Shown piece by piece: positions 53,847 through 64,000 of a stretch of 64,000 bases of DNA (the first letter of the stretch is position 1; each line of letters begins with the position of its first letter). The translations under genes were made by a program, and so were the position numbers. The notes beneath the pieces are model-generated. The model was not told where the DNA came from, searched no databases, and saw nothing but the letters and a program-made list of their open reading frames with translations. The DNA comes from Terfezia claveryi. Taxonomy: Eukaryota; Ascomycota; Pezizomycetes; Pezizales; Pezizaceae. Location of the stretch: contig WHUX01000002.1 of assembly GCA_015179025.1 (NCBI GenBank), positions 372,001-436,000 of the forward strand. The letters are read 5' to 3'.

Positions 53847-54641
53847 TTATGACCTTGGCTTCTCCTTCTTCTCCTTCCAGAGACTGTGCACCGTAGATGT
53901 TAGTTGAATGCCGAAGATCTGTATTGACGATGACAGTGTGAGGAACGTACGCAGAAAGGCCGACACCAGAAACCTTCACGACCTTGAAACGTACACCAGG
54001 AATATCTCCCTTGGCTTTGCCCTTTCGACCGAAACCGGCGAGGAGGACTTCGTCGTTCTCATCCACGAAGTTCAAGCAACCATCGTTGGGGACTTTAATA
54101 GCGCAAGTCAGCTAACTGATCTGACAGAGCAAGTAATTCCGCTTCATATTGTTTGTCCCCCACATCCACATTCCACTCCCCTGAAAATCCAACTCTCTCT
54201 TAAATCTCAATTCATCTAAACCTTCTCCCCCACCATCAAAAGAAAACTGGCAATCTGCAATAAGATGATGTTGGGTGACCCACCGAAAGCAGTGACCTTC
54301 TTTCCGTTCTTGATCAACTGAACCCTGACACACTTTCTGATGGCAGAATTTGGCTGTTTGGCTTCGACACCGACCTTCTCCAGCACAATTCCCTTGGCGT
54401 GGGAAGAACCTCCAAAGGGAGAAGACTTGAAAGCAGTTCCGAGAAGCCTCTTCTTGAATCCATCATCGGCCCATCGATTATCACGCCTGTGATTCCTGAG
54501 CTTTCGGGCGGCGTTAAGCCCTCTCGGCTTTCCTCTGCAGATTCCCAATGTCCCAAATCAGTATATTGAATCCCTCTTTGAACTATCCCATCCACCCACT
54601 TCGTTATTTCGGTGTGTAAGACGAAATACGCACTTTCCCAT
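53847..54641 (-). CDS. RPS23: 40S ribosomal protein uS12 (Rps23)
   Basis: uS12 lines the decoding centre of the small ribosomal subunit. Exons 54634-54641, 54284-54534, 53951-54092 and 53847-53883 total exactly 145 aa, the family length. Exon 1 is only 8 nt (ATG GGA AA), joining to [20 protein letters not shown]. Invariant stretches include [20 protein letters not shown] and [20 protein letters not shown]. The decoding-loop [20 protein letters not shown] spans intron 2. The end is [13 protein letters not shown]. The prolyl-hydroxylation site Pro of VPNDG is present. Intron 2 is about 190 nt, long for this window; I saw no convincing snoRNA boxes in it. Confidence 0.97.
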
Positions 54642-55047
54642 TTTGAATTATTTGACAGTGGTTGGTGGAATTGGTGGTGGTTGGTGTACTTGAAATTCTC
54701 GTCGGTCGTTGTGCGTCGGTGATGCAACGATAATTCCTTGTGTATAGTTCCAAACATGGTGTGGTGTGGCGACAAATTAACAGTCCTCAGCTTGGCGTTA
54801 GGTTTAGGGTTAAGCCCTAGAGGATATTTGTAAAGCGGCTATTCTGGTGATACTGCAGATTTAGGACAATTTGTATCGAATGCCGCATACATGTTTGTAT
54901 TCTCGGGCAGACTTGATAACTCAAACTTATCGTCTATCTTACAGTATACATAACATTGTAAACTAAAGTCAATGATCCCCTTCACATAATAATTTTTTGC
55001 CATACGCCTCCATTCCAATGCTATTACAAGGTATCGCAGAGGTTCGT
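54642..55047. other. Intergenic, promoter of uS12
   Basis: Contains TTAGGGTTAAGCCCTAGAG near 54800, with a CCCTAA-related telobox-like element (TAGGGTT) often found upstream of ribosomal-protein genes. No gene is seen. Confidence 0.5.
54801..54816 (-). promoter_or_regulatory. Telobox-like element upstream of uS12
   Basis: GGTTTAGGGTTAAGCCC includes TTAGGGTT, a motif known upstream of ribosomal-protein genes in fungi and plants. It lies about 160 bp upstream of the uS12 start. Assignment is by motif and position only. Confidence 0.4.
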
Positions 55048-57096
55048 TTACAGCTTGAATGCATTGCTCGTAGAGAACCCCTTCTTTTCCTTCACCTCCT
55101 TCCCATGCACATCTGTCTTGCCCCCACGTTTGCCAATCACCTTGACGCCTCCCTTCCTTAACGTGTCCATGACATCCTTCTTCGACCCCTCCTTTGCCTT
55201 TCCACCATGCGTCTGGCCCTCCACAGCACTCTTCTTCCTTTGCTTCTCCTTATTTTGTTTCCTCCGCTTCTGCTTCTCTTCAGAAGTCATCTCCGCAACA
55301 GACACGGGCGCCCCGCTCTTGCCAACAATTTCCTTCACACCTGAAACCTTTGGAGCCTCCTTCTTATCCTTGATGGGGTTGTACACTTCCTGAGGCGCAA
55401 GCATAGAGGCATCTGCAGCAGCTGCTCCACCGCCACCCACTGTAGGCTGAGCTTCTTCCATAGCAATCGCAGGAGCATCTGAAACAATGGAGATGGACGG
55501 TTTTGGTGGCTTTGGTGTGTAGTGCCATGAGCTCAAAGAATCGAGTTTCTTCGTCACATCAGCGAACATAAGTGAAATCTCTTCATACTCTTTCTGTAGC
55601 TTCTCGTCCTTTGGATTAGGATGTCCAACAGGATCCACAGACTGCAAAAGATCCTTCTCATATGCCTCCGCTAAACTCGCCTGGGGTTTAGAGTCATCCA
55701 ATTCCATCCTTCCTCTCCTAAGGCCGGACGAAACATCCGTAGGCCTTCGCTTCTGAAGCTCATCAAACTCCCCGGCCAAAATACGCCGCTTGATCATATC
55801 CTCAATTGTTTCCGTGACCTCCTGAGTGATGACAGGGACTGGTTTACCAATCCTCTCAAAGTCCAAATCTTCCTCCAAAAGGGAGTTGAGAGGGCGCTGG
55901 GTGGCCCTTGCCTCACCCGCCAAGGTCCACTTCTTCTTCGAGACATTCTCAAGTTCCAGCTTTCGTATTTGCTCGCTTAAAGCCAACTGGCGCCGTTCGT
56001 ATGCAGATTTGCGGTTCGCTGGGTCCCCCTGGTGGCCTTCAGACTCCCCCTCCGAGAATGCGTCATCAAAAAGGTCTCTATTAGCCCTAGCCATGTCAGA
56101 TTCGACCCGAGCCAGCTCCTGCTCCTCATCTTCTGCAGACCTCTTGGGGACTTCATTTTTCCATGAATTTTTGTCCAATTGGGTTTTCGATAGCCGCTTC
56201 TTAGGTGGAGGGGCATAAAAATCCGTATACATGATTTCATTCGCATTGTCGTTCTCATCGAGGTCCTCGTCAAAGTCGTCCTCCTCGCCGTCGCCTTCGT
56301 CATCAACGCCATCGCCCTTGCGTGCAGTAATCAGGTTCTTGTCGGGGTCTGCATTGTAGTCAATTTCATCGTCGGAATCATTGACATCGCCATTTAAATC
56401 CATCTGCTCGAACATTTCACTCTGCCGGTTGAAGTGGTCAATTGAGAAAAATCCGTCGTTAAGCCCATGAACGTCTTCTACAAAAGTTTGCGTAGGTTCT
56501 TCGTCTTCTTCGCTGTCATCATCCTTTTCAAGCGCTTCTAAGCCCTCCAGATCGTCGTCTTGGAACTTGATATCTTCAGCATCTTCACTGCTCATCTCCC
56601 CGCCTAAATCCCCATCTTCACTATCCACTTCCTCGCCATCCAGTTCAGGATCATCTCCTGACTTCCCTTCCCCGTCCTCCACATCTTCTAAGTCAGAGTA
56701 CACCTCCTTCCCAGATAGTGCTTCTTCATCCGAGTCGAATTGTGCCGCCTTCCTCTTTTTGCCATTTGTCACTAGTGCAGGAACAGCTTCTGCAGTAGTG
56801 GCATTTTTCAATGCTTTAGACGCTCCTATTGATCCTTCCACCTCTCCAACCAACAACCGCACCTGCTCCCAAACCTGCTCAATATCGAATCCTTCAAGGT
56901 AAATCTGATCAAGGAATAAAGTATCTCTGCTACTGCCACGCCGACGACCATTCTTTGAAGTTGCTACAGAGGCCGCAAGAGGGTCCAAGAATTGCTTTGC
57001 AACAAGGAGTGATGCTGCATGGAGAGTTGAGGTGGACTGAACAAAATCATGTGGAGAGTTTGATAATGCGGCTGTCAGTGCATTAAGAGAAGCCAT
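55048..57096 (-). CDS. MPP10: U3 small nucleolar RNP protein Mpp10
   Basis: Mpp10 is a scaffold of the SSU processome needed for 18S rRNA cleavages. A single exon; starting at the ATG at 57096 it gives 682 aa (the open frame extends to 57162 only through a GTG). The N-terminal helical part (MASLNALTAALSNSPHDFVQ) fits the family. Long acidic blocks occur in the first half (DDDSEEDEEPTQTFVEDVHG). Family core motifs are LNDGFFSIDHFNRQSEMFEQ, YTDFYAPPPKK, SAYERRQLALSEQIRKLELE and KKWTLAGEARATQRPLNSLL, then DLDFERIGKPVPVITQEVTE. The C-terminus is Lys-rich (EEKQKRRKQNKEKQRKK), typical for nucleolar targeting. Confidence 0.93.
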   Translation of the reverse strand: MASLNALTAALSNSPHDFVQSTSTLHAASLLVAKQFLDPLAASVATSKNGRRRGSSRDTLFLDQIYLEGFDIEQVWEQVRLLVGEVEGSIGASKALKNATTAEAVPALVTNGKKRKAAQFDSDEEALSGKEVYSDLEDVEDGEGKSGDDPELDGEEVDSEDGDLGGEMSSEDAEDIKFQDDDLEGLEALEKDDDSEEDEEPTQTFVEDVHGLNDGFFSIDHFNRQSEMFEQMDLNGDVNDSDDEIDYNADPDKNLITARKGDGVDDEGDGEEDDFDEDLDENDNANEIMYTDFYAPPPKKRLSKTQLDKNSWKNEVPKRSAEDEEQELARVESDMARANRDLFDDAFSEGESEGHQGDPANRKSAYERRQLALSEQIRKLELENVSKKKWTLAGEARATQRPLNSLLEEDLDFERIGKPVPVITQEVTETIEDMIKRRILAGEFDELQKRRPTDVSSGLRRGRMELDDSKPQASLAEAYEKDLLQSVDPVGHPNPKDEKLQKEYEEISLMFADVTKKLDSLSSWHYTPKPPKPSISIVSDAPAIAMEEAQPTVGGGGAAAADASMLAPQEVYNPIKDKKEAPKVSGVKEIVGKSGAPVSVAEMTSEEKQKRRKQNKEKQRKKSAVEGQTHGGKAKEGSKKDVMDTLRKGGVKVIGKRGGKTDVHGKEVKEKKGFSTSNAFKL

Positions 57097-60000
57097 TTCC
57101 GGCACTGCGAAGGAATTGCCCGAAAGTGTTGACGATGAGTATGAAGCCAGCGATTCGACCACATGATGTCGGCCAACCAGACTAATGTCGGCCGGTCGTG
57201 AAAAATTGTTGGATTTGGACTAGCCCGCCAAGAGTTAAAAATCTTGGCATCATTCCATCAGCCTCTTCGACTAGGTTTATTTTCTTATTCATTTGCTCCA
57301 CGGGCAACTATTATTATTGTCTCAACAGCAGGATGATAGGTTCTCGAGGCTTATCGTTACGACGCTGGATGCACGTCAACATACATAGTAGTGCACCTAC
57401 ATACTTGTACATATACTCCATACATACATACTTCTCAATGGCTACTCAACGGCGAATAGATTGCAAGCTTGATTGACATCATCTACTGAGGATTGGGCTG
57501 CTCAGCTCAGTCCCCCACCTTATTATCATACATCATAGGATTGTGTCTCCCACCGCTGGGCATTCGTGCACTGATCACGATCGGCTGCAGATATTATTTC
57601 TAGGAATCGATGGACTACAAGAATTAATTGAGCACGCAATATGCATACCTATGTAACAGATAGTTAATACATCCTGTGGTATTTAAGTACGCAGTTTGTC
57701 GGCATCCCCATCGAGACTAGGCCAGTGCTCCATGAATAACCCTGTGAGCCCAAGGCTACGTTCGCAGAGGCGTTCAGTTCCAGGCGGGAGTGCGAACATT
57801 CGAATGTGGAATCCTAGTTCTCATACCTGAATCTTTCAAATAGATTCATACCCCCCACACTTTGACAGGAGACCTAAAACCCTAGTCTGGTTGGCACAGG
57901 CTAAAACCCTAGAGACATGCGGGTTAACAGGCATCTTGCAGTCTAGACTAGTTACACCCTGTCATTCAGACGTCGGGAGCTAATCTAGCGCGCTTCCAGG
58001 AAAGGAAATCCGACGAGCGACAGATTTCAGAGCCAACCAGACTAAACAAATTAACATGATGGTAAAAATCGATGTCCTCCTCTCTTAATCGGGAGTCAAT
58101 TCTCGACGTAAGGTGTTAGTCTGGTTGGCACAAGCCTCTCGTAGAGAGTAAAGTGTGCTCTTTTAAGTAATACCAATTGCGCACTCGGATTTTTTTGCAT
58201 TGCCTTGATATAAAGATACCCCATGACGTTATTCAGCGATATTTTATCGCAAGTGCTTATTTTGATCACATTATTGCAGACACAGTGAAGAAGTGCTCGC
58301 TACTTGAGGAACAGGGAACATCCTCCCGGGATCTTCAGAAATCTTATACCCCACTATTTCAGCATTGCATGGAAGTGCCCATTCGAGATATACCGGTACT
58401 TTAAGGTATATATACCCGCAAATAGGTTAAGGGCAGAATGCCACCCCCTTAGATTGTTTTGTTTACAAGCCCATTTTGCCTGTAGTTACCGTCTAGCTAA
58501 CGTTACTACCGGTACTTCCACCAGTTCCAAAGCTAAATTAGTGCATATATAAGTCTACATACTTTTAAGTACTGAGTACTTAACGAGCAAACATAAACAC
58601 CCGTTCTTATCAACCTCGAATTTACGCTGAGATATTTTGAGCGTGTAAAACATGCAACAGCTTAGCTTGTAGGGCACCCGAGGGTTTGGTTATGTACTTA
58701 TGCAAATTTCCCATTGTTTTTTTTCATATGGCGTTTTCTGCACTCGTGTGCCACCAGAGAAAGCGACAAGGATCGGGCTGAAACAATTATGGCCACTTGC
58801 ACTTTACAACTGCGTTAGCGTTTTGTTCTGGCTAACAGGAGGACTGCTGGGCAATATAGCATTAGAAGCAACATATGAGGTACGGGACCTGGAGAATGCC
58901 CTCGAATGAGGAGAGTACAGTTCAGTTAGATTTCATAAACTCCGCTGACCCTTGTCCTGTGCTCCGCGTACTTACTTCTTGTGGTGTAACCGCTAGCGCT
59001 AAGCGCCATCGCTCAAAATCTGGTTCCCTTCCTATCGCAGGGCACTAGCATCAGATACATGCACCTTGACTGCACCTTTGACTGCACCCTGACTATAGAA
59101 GAAAAGTAAAACCCACCGTGGATGGATTGACTTGCAAATCAAAGATGCCCTTATCTCTCTCGATCGCGGCCAGTCCTCTATAGGTCAATTCCAGGCGCAT
59201 ACAACCACTCATGTGGCGGGAGCCCGCATTGCCTCCCAGATACCAGTGAACGGTCATCGCGGAAACTTTCTCACCTCCAAGTCGGTAACCTCCCGCAATT
59301 TAACCTCAACTTCTCGAAAGTAATAACAACAGCGATATCCCAGAGCCCCCTTCCCGGGCAAGCCCACTTCCATACTAAGTATTTACCCTTAGTAGCCATA
59401 GGCCTACTCTACCCTACCCATCCGGCTCACTATCCAGCACATTCTTTAAAGCACCCTTCTTCAACAAATTGCAAACCCATCCAAATAATTCCCGTCTGCC
59501 GCAGTTGCGACTCTCACAACCGACGAGCAACAAAAGCGGTGATACTCCTTAGGACACCCGTCTCCTTAGGACACCCGGCCCGTACCTATCCACCCTATCC
59601 ATCCTCCCAATCCTCCCAATCCTCCCAATCCTCCCAATCCTCCCAATCCTCCCATTTCGCATAGCCTGGCAGCACATATCACAGGCCTGAGACTGCTTCA
59701 GTCACCTAGTGCGGAAGGAACTGATAGCTACACTAAGTTCTTGGTCGCCTACTCCATACTGATATTATACGGACCCCTTCCCCCGCTGGATCCATCGCTT
59801 CTTCACTCCCAGCCCTAACTCCAAATTCCTCACAGCACCGAGTAAGGTAAATCAAATCACTACTCGCTGCAATATTATTATCAGTTTTGCTCTTTACTTG
59901 AAGTGTTGAATCCCCATCGCTGTTCTCGTGCCACCTCGCCCGGCCTCATCAGTCGAAAAATATTTGCAGTACCACCAGCAGAATCGGGTTCTTATTGAAA

Positions 60001-60388
60001 GGTGTGGTGTCTTACGGCGTGAGATCCTTGCGCGGTGATCAGCACGTCCCAAGCTTATCGCACTTATTACTCTGCATACTGTATGATATGCGAAGTATTT
60101 AACGGCAGCATCCACTTCATCCGAGCTGCCGCATTATCTCATACAACGAACCTCTCGTATCACACGATATATCTCTGTCTCAATACTATAGCTCGTCACA
60201 ATCCAAGAGCAAATCCATTACTGCCATTGATCTGTACGGTTTCCATCTCACGAGCAACCTTCCTCATTTGACGTTTACGGCTCCATCAGGACAAGTACAA
60301 CTGCAGCCTGCGCGGATTATTATATCTACAACAGCAAAAGTAACATTTATACTATTGCACTGCGCTGTGATCTTAATCTTATTGGGAC
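57097..60388. other. Gene-poor 3.3-kb region with dispersed repeats
   Basis: No protein gene is supportable; frames at 58177-58552, 58700-58909 and 59132-59323 have no recognisable features. Four copies of the AGTCTGGTT motif cluster here (57175, 57884, 58035, 58118). A TCCTTAGGACACCCG direct repeat lies near 59547-59576, and a 9-bp tandem array at 59602-59654. The last part is the promoter of the SPX/VTC gene. Confidence 0.5.
59602..59654 (+). repeat. Nine-bp tandem array (TCCTCCCAA), about six copies
   Basis: Five perfect TCCTCCCAA units plus a partial sixth stand head to tail. This is a simple minisatellite with no coding context. Confidence 0.9.
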
Positions 60389-63155
60389 ATGAAGTACGGC
60401 GAAGCACTGCCCCAACGATCTGTCCTCGAATGGCGCGCATGTGAGTCTTCACCTTGTTGAAGCATTTCAGGGAACCAAACTGACATTGGCACAACATGGC
60501 CAGTCAATCTTGATTACAACGAGATATGTAATCTGATAAAAAAGCATACTATTGGAAGGATTCCTGTATCGAATCCAAACTCAAAGACTGAATTTGACGA
60601 TGAGCTATTCAATGTTCTACTAGAACAGCTAGAGAGGGTAAGTATTTGCTAAACCCACCGGTACATTTTGCTAATCAATTGCCGCTGCAGATTGAGCTTT
60701 TCGTTAAAAGCAAGGCGGGTGAGATAGATAGACGCATAGGTAACATTGCACAGGAGCACAGGATATAAACCGCTACTGACCTTACTATAGCACAATGTCA
60801 GAAAGCTATCGCTATGCTTTACGAAAAAGACAAAAGCAACACCTTATCTTCAAAGCGCTTGGCACGCTACGTCAAAGCTGAAGCTGAAGTAGAAAGGTAT
60901 GTGGACCCAAAATGGCATTGTTATAGCTTTGTAGTTGATTCGTATCTCGTAGGGCTTTGTACGAAACTCAAAATCTCTCCCGTTTCACGAAGGCCCAGTA
61001 CACAGGGTTCAAGAAACTACTGAAGAAATACAAAAAATGGACTGGTTCGACTTGCGTGGTTGACCGATTTACTTTAATTTTAGAGCCGGCAACAACTTTT
61101 CACAGCCGTGACTTCGAGGGAAATGTTCTCGTGCTGTCGGAACTATTAACAGCTGTGAGGGCAAAATATAACGAACTAATAGACGCCTCTCAGAATCGTA
61201 AAAGTGTCCAAATCTCACCGAATACCCAAATGACGGGCGCAGCATTGTCTAATTTATTACCAGAGGGACACTGTCTTCGAACACATGCAGATATCGATAT
61301 GGCTCTTGGCACTAATTCACCTGAAAACCCTTCTTTCACAAGTGGGAAAGGAGGGAAAGCGGTTTACTGGGTTCACAGTGACCATCTTGTCGAGATACAA
61401 GTGCTGCTGTTGAAGTATCTCAACCTTCAGTCTTCCACACCTATCCCTACTTTACCGCCTACGCCAGCCCAATCAAGGAGACCATCTACCACTGGACTCA
61501 ACTCTTTAACTTGGGCATCGGAGAAGGTGGAGAGTGTTGGGGCAGTGATCCTTGACAATCTCCCAAAATTTGCCCAAGCTCAGAGCTCAAAAACGATCGA
61601 GCAAGCTTCTGAAATGGGCCCTGCAGCCAAAATCAGGTGGTGTGGAAATGATAAAGATGCCGATGCATCCATTATAGTGTCCCCAACGACAGATATAGGG
61701 GATTTGGTCGATAGCGAAGAAAATGGACATTATACCCTGCGATTGAAGCGCAAACACGTTGAGAAGCTCATCAACATCACTGCTCCCCTCATCTACAAAG
61801 AATACGCTTCGAGTGTCAAGAGGATCCGCCAATGGTTTGAGGATCATCCTACTGTAGCTCCTTTAGCGAAGATCTTGGCTAGAAGGACGCGGTTCGTCTC
61901 TGGGTATAAAATTTGGGCAACGTTGGATCGCGATATCAAAATGTTTCGTCTCGGGGAGGATTGGGAAGGATGCATTTCTGACCCCAGTCGAGAGGAGACA
62001 GGAGTGCCTACTGTATTCCCGCACGCAGTACTCGAGGTACGATGGGAGGGCCATGAGGTTCCCGCTGTCGTGCAAGAATTAAACAAGTCACATCTTGTAA
62101 GTACTTTCTCATACTCTTTTGATCCGCCTCAGTGCTAACAAAGAATTACTTTATATCAAGGTTGAAGCCGTACCCGGATTTTCACTTGATGTCCATGCCG
62201 TGGCAGTTTTGCATGAACCGAAGGAGATGGCAACGCCATTTTGGGTAAGTAGATGACTGACCTAGTAATATATACGGTAGCTTACTAGTTGAGTTAGCTA
62301 CCCGCCCTCTCGAGGGATATCAGAAAGACTCCCCCAAGGCCCTTACGACATAGTAGACAGCCCTCATCTATCACGATACCACATGCATCCTCTGGCCCCT
62401 CAGTGACCTCCACAGCGGCGTTCGACTACACGGACGCTGAGCTAGATTCCTCTGGAACACTTGTCACACCACCAAATGAATATACAGATAACCAGAGTAT
62501 CGGGAAGAAGAAGTCATTGAGTTGGAGAAATCAGAGAAAACCACCGCACAGTATTGAGCATTCCTGGCTTGGAGGTGAGCGCTATTGGTCTGAGTTTAAT
62601 GACGAGAATGATGATGAGCCGTACACCATACTTATCCATCCACAGCCTGCGGATAGTGAGCCAACAGGTTGCTTGGGTAAATTTTCGGAAGATTTAAAGA
62701 GATTCTTTAATTTCCACGAGGAAACCGGCCCAAATGAAAGGACATCATTGCTAGCTCCTGACTTCTCAGATGATGATGTTGAAGCTGCCCATGGTGAAGC
62801 ATGGCGCTATGCTACCTTCGCTTCTCAGCAGGAGCAACTCAGAGAGAGGAGGCTATTCAGGGGTTATTGTCTCTTTTTTGCCGCCTCTATATTGATTCTT
62901 ACAGCAGCAGGGGCTTGGGCTTTTACCCATTCACCCAAGAAGCGGGAGGGACAAAACATGAATACCAGTGTCACGGAGACACTTGCTGTATTTGGGGCCG
63001 CAGTGCTTGCTGGATATGCGGTCAGTTTATTTATCGCGAGGAAGTCGCAAGTTAGCATGTTCCACAAGTCAATTGTCCTGGGATTATTCTGCTTGATATG
63101 TTTGGTGGGTTCTTTGATCTTGTCAATTGTTTACAACAATTGGCTTCGGCCCTAG
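60389..63155 (+). CDS. SPX-VTC domain membrane protein (Vtc5-like)
   Basis: VTC proteins form or regulate the vacuolar polyphosphate polymerase; SPX domains sense inositol pyrophosphates. Exons 60389-60440, 60504-60637, 60691-60739, 60791-60896, 60953-62096, 62161-62244 and 62298-63155 give exactly 808 aa. The SPX domain starts MKYGEALPQRSVLEWRAFNL and continues to KAQYTGFKKLLKKYKKWTGS with the basic KxxKK phosphate-binding cluster. A divergent VTC-like domain covers about residues 300-550 (HYTLRLKRKHVEKLINITAP, VFPHAVLEVRWEG). Three C-terminal hydrophobic segments follow (YCLFFAASILILTAAGAWAF; TLAVFGAAVLAGYAVSLFIA; IVLGLFCLICLVGSLILSIV). The polymerase Lys of Vtc4 is not obvious. The layout fits yeast Vtc5, a regulatory subunit; that orthology is inference. 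Confidence 0.85.
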
Positions 63156-64000
63156 ATCCGTGCATGTTTGGAGATGGGTGCTCTGGGAAAACGGGTTGTC
63201 TTGATGTTTTTGGTTTTTTGTTGTGATAGGCTTTACCCTCAACTCAGGGTCTTAGAAGGAATTGGTGCATCAACATGAGGGCTATGGAGTGGGATTGTGT
63301 TTATTTTATTTCTCTTTCTCTTTTTTCGTTATCACTTTCAGTCGCTTTCAATGTTTCTCTGCTTTTTCTTTGTTCATGGCAATCTATGTTTCTTTTTTCC
63401 GATTCTCCGTTTTCGACAGGAGGATGGTGACTATCCTTCACAGCTACTAACTGACAGCTTCGGCAACAGGAGCATGAGGAGCAAATCAGAGTTTTGTATG
63501 GCAAAAGCGATGGCGGTATGATAAAACCCAATCACATCTGCCCTCCTCACAACGTTTCTCGACTTCACATTTCTTTCCATACTTCATTTTCACATATTAT
63601 ACTACCCATGGGTCGTTTACGTATGGTGTGTTATGCTTTCTTCTCAGTTGACAAATTTTCATTTCCAGTCCATGGACACAGGGGGATGCATGCTTGCTTC
63701 ATCGTGGTTTTTTCTTTTTCTTCATAAATGGGTATTGCTGATTCGATCTACTCAATCGAGGGGGAATATGGGATATGGGCATGGATACAGATAGTCATTG
63801 CTTAGGAGAATGGTATTAGGACGCAACGGATTGGGGGGGATGGTAATTCAGTGTGTTTTTTTTTTTTCTGACAGACTGTGAGGGGTGGCTCTGCCCAGTC
63901 TGTGAGAGTGAAAGTCAGAATTTTGAATCAGACCAATGCCGATGGGGTCTTGCTCCACACATCATACCACATAGCCTACGAAGTGTTGTGCCAACCAGAG
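63156..64000. other. Intergenic at window end
   Basis: 3' flank with T-rich sequence; no gene. The window ends in GTGCCAACCAGAG, a variant of the dispersed AACCAGACT family, so a further copy may run past the edge. Confidence 0.5.

Noticed and set aside
54092..54283. Intronic snoRNA in uS12 intron 2
   Set aside because: A GATGAA and a CTGA occur, but no proper box C (RUGAUGA) with terminal stem is present.
58700..58909. Possible small membrane protein in the gene-poor region
   Set aside because: One hydrophobic stretch only, no conserved motif, AT-rich surroundings and no clear promoter or partner exon.
59602..59654. CRISPR-like array
   Set aside because: A 9-bp unit without spacers; a minisatellite in a eukaryotic context.

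Overview
The window is a piece of a filamentous ascomycete (Pezizomycotina) chromosome. The signs are genes on both strands split by many short introns (about 45-200 bp, mostly GT-AG), monocistronic spacing, a U2 spliceosomal RNA gene, and fungal-type proteins: PalA/Rim20, Kex1, the kinetochore protein Chl4, an SPX/VTC protein, Ptc2-type PP2C and Lto1. A leotiomycete-like fungus is plausible, but the sequence alone does not fix the class. No CRISPR, operon or other prokaryotic feature is present. Gene models were spliced by eye; several give exactly in-frame totals (DENN 1115 aa, AVT 511 aa, PP2C 433 aa, Kex1 626 aa, uS12 145 aa, SPX/VTC 808 aa).

Layout. 1.9-9.6 kb: a DENN/C1 Rab-GEF-like gene and a vacuolar amino-acid transporter. 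10.3-11.1 kb: a decayed gene with a SAM-like motif. 12.7-15.5 kb: an alpha/beta hydrolase, an Efm6-like lysine methyltransferase and a divergently transcribed GNAT. 18.1-22.1 kb: PP2C and TatD. 22.6-25.2 kb: aconitase. 26.4-28.8 kb: an unrecognised repetitive protein with SKYA motifs. 29.4-31.8 kb: a steroid 5-alpha-reductase-like gene head to head with a Pof1-like nucleotidyltransferase. 32.3-35.2 kb: PalA/Rim20. 37.35-37.54 kb: U2 snRNA, followed by a transposon cluster at 37.7-39.56 kb. 40.0-43.5 kb: methionyl-tRNA synthetase and Lto1. 44.1-47.5 kb: Chl4/CENP-N head to head with an unknown gene. 48.0-57.1 kb: Kex1, an ACOT9-like thioesterase, an unknown coiled-coil protein, ribosomal protein uS12 and Mpp10. 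60.4-63.2 kb: an SPX/VTC membrane protein. The genes are mostly unrelated housekeeping functions and do not form a cluster.

The most interesting part is 37.7-39.56 kb. Two different terminal-inverted-repeat elements lie next to each other, upstream of U2 snRNA. Each keeps only a small DNA-binding-type reading frame and no transposase catalytic domain. The second has perfect 177-bp inverted repeats and a perfect 8-bp target duplication, so it inserted recently. Two dispersed short motifs also recur far above chance across the window: TTACCCTGA (11 exact copies) and AGTCTGGTT, often extended to AGTCTGGTTGGCACAAGCC (10 exact core copies). Other points of note are a 12-nt microexon, a GC-AG intron, a possible TG acceptor, and two likely homopolymer frameshifts.
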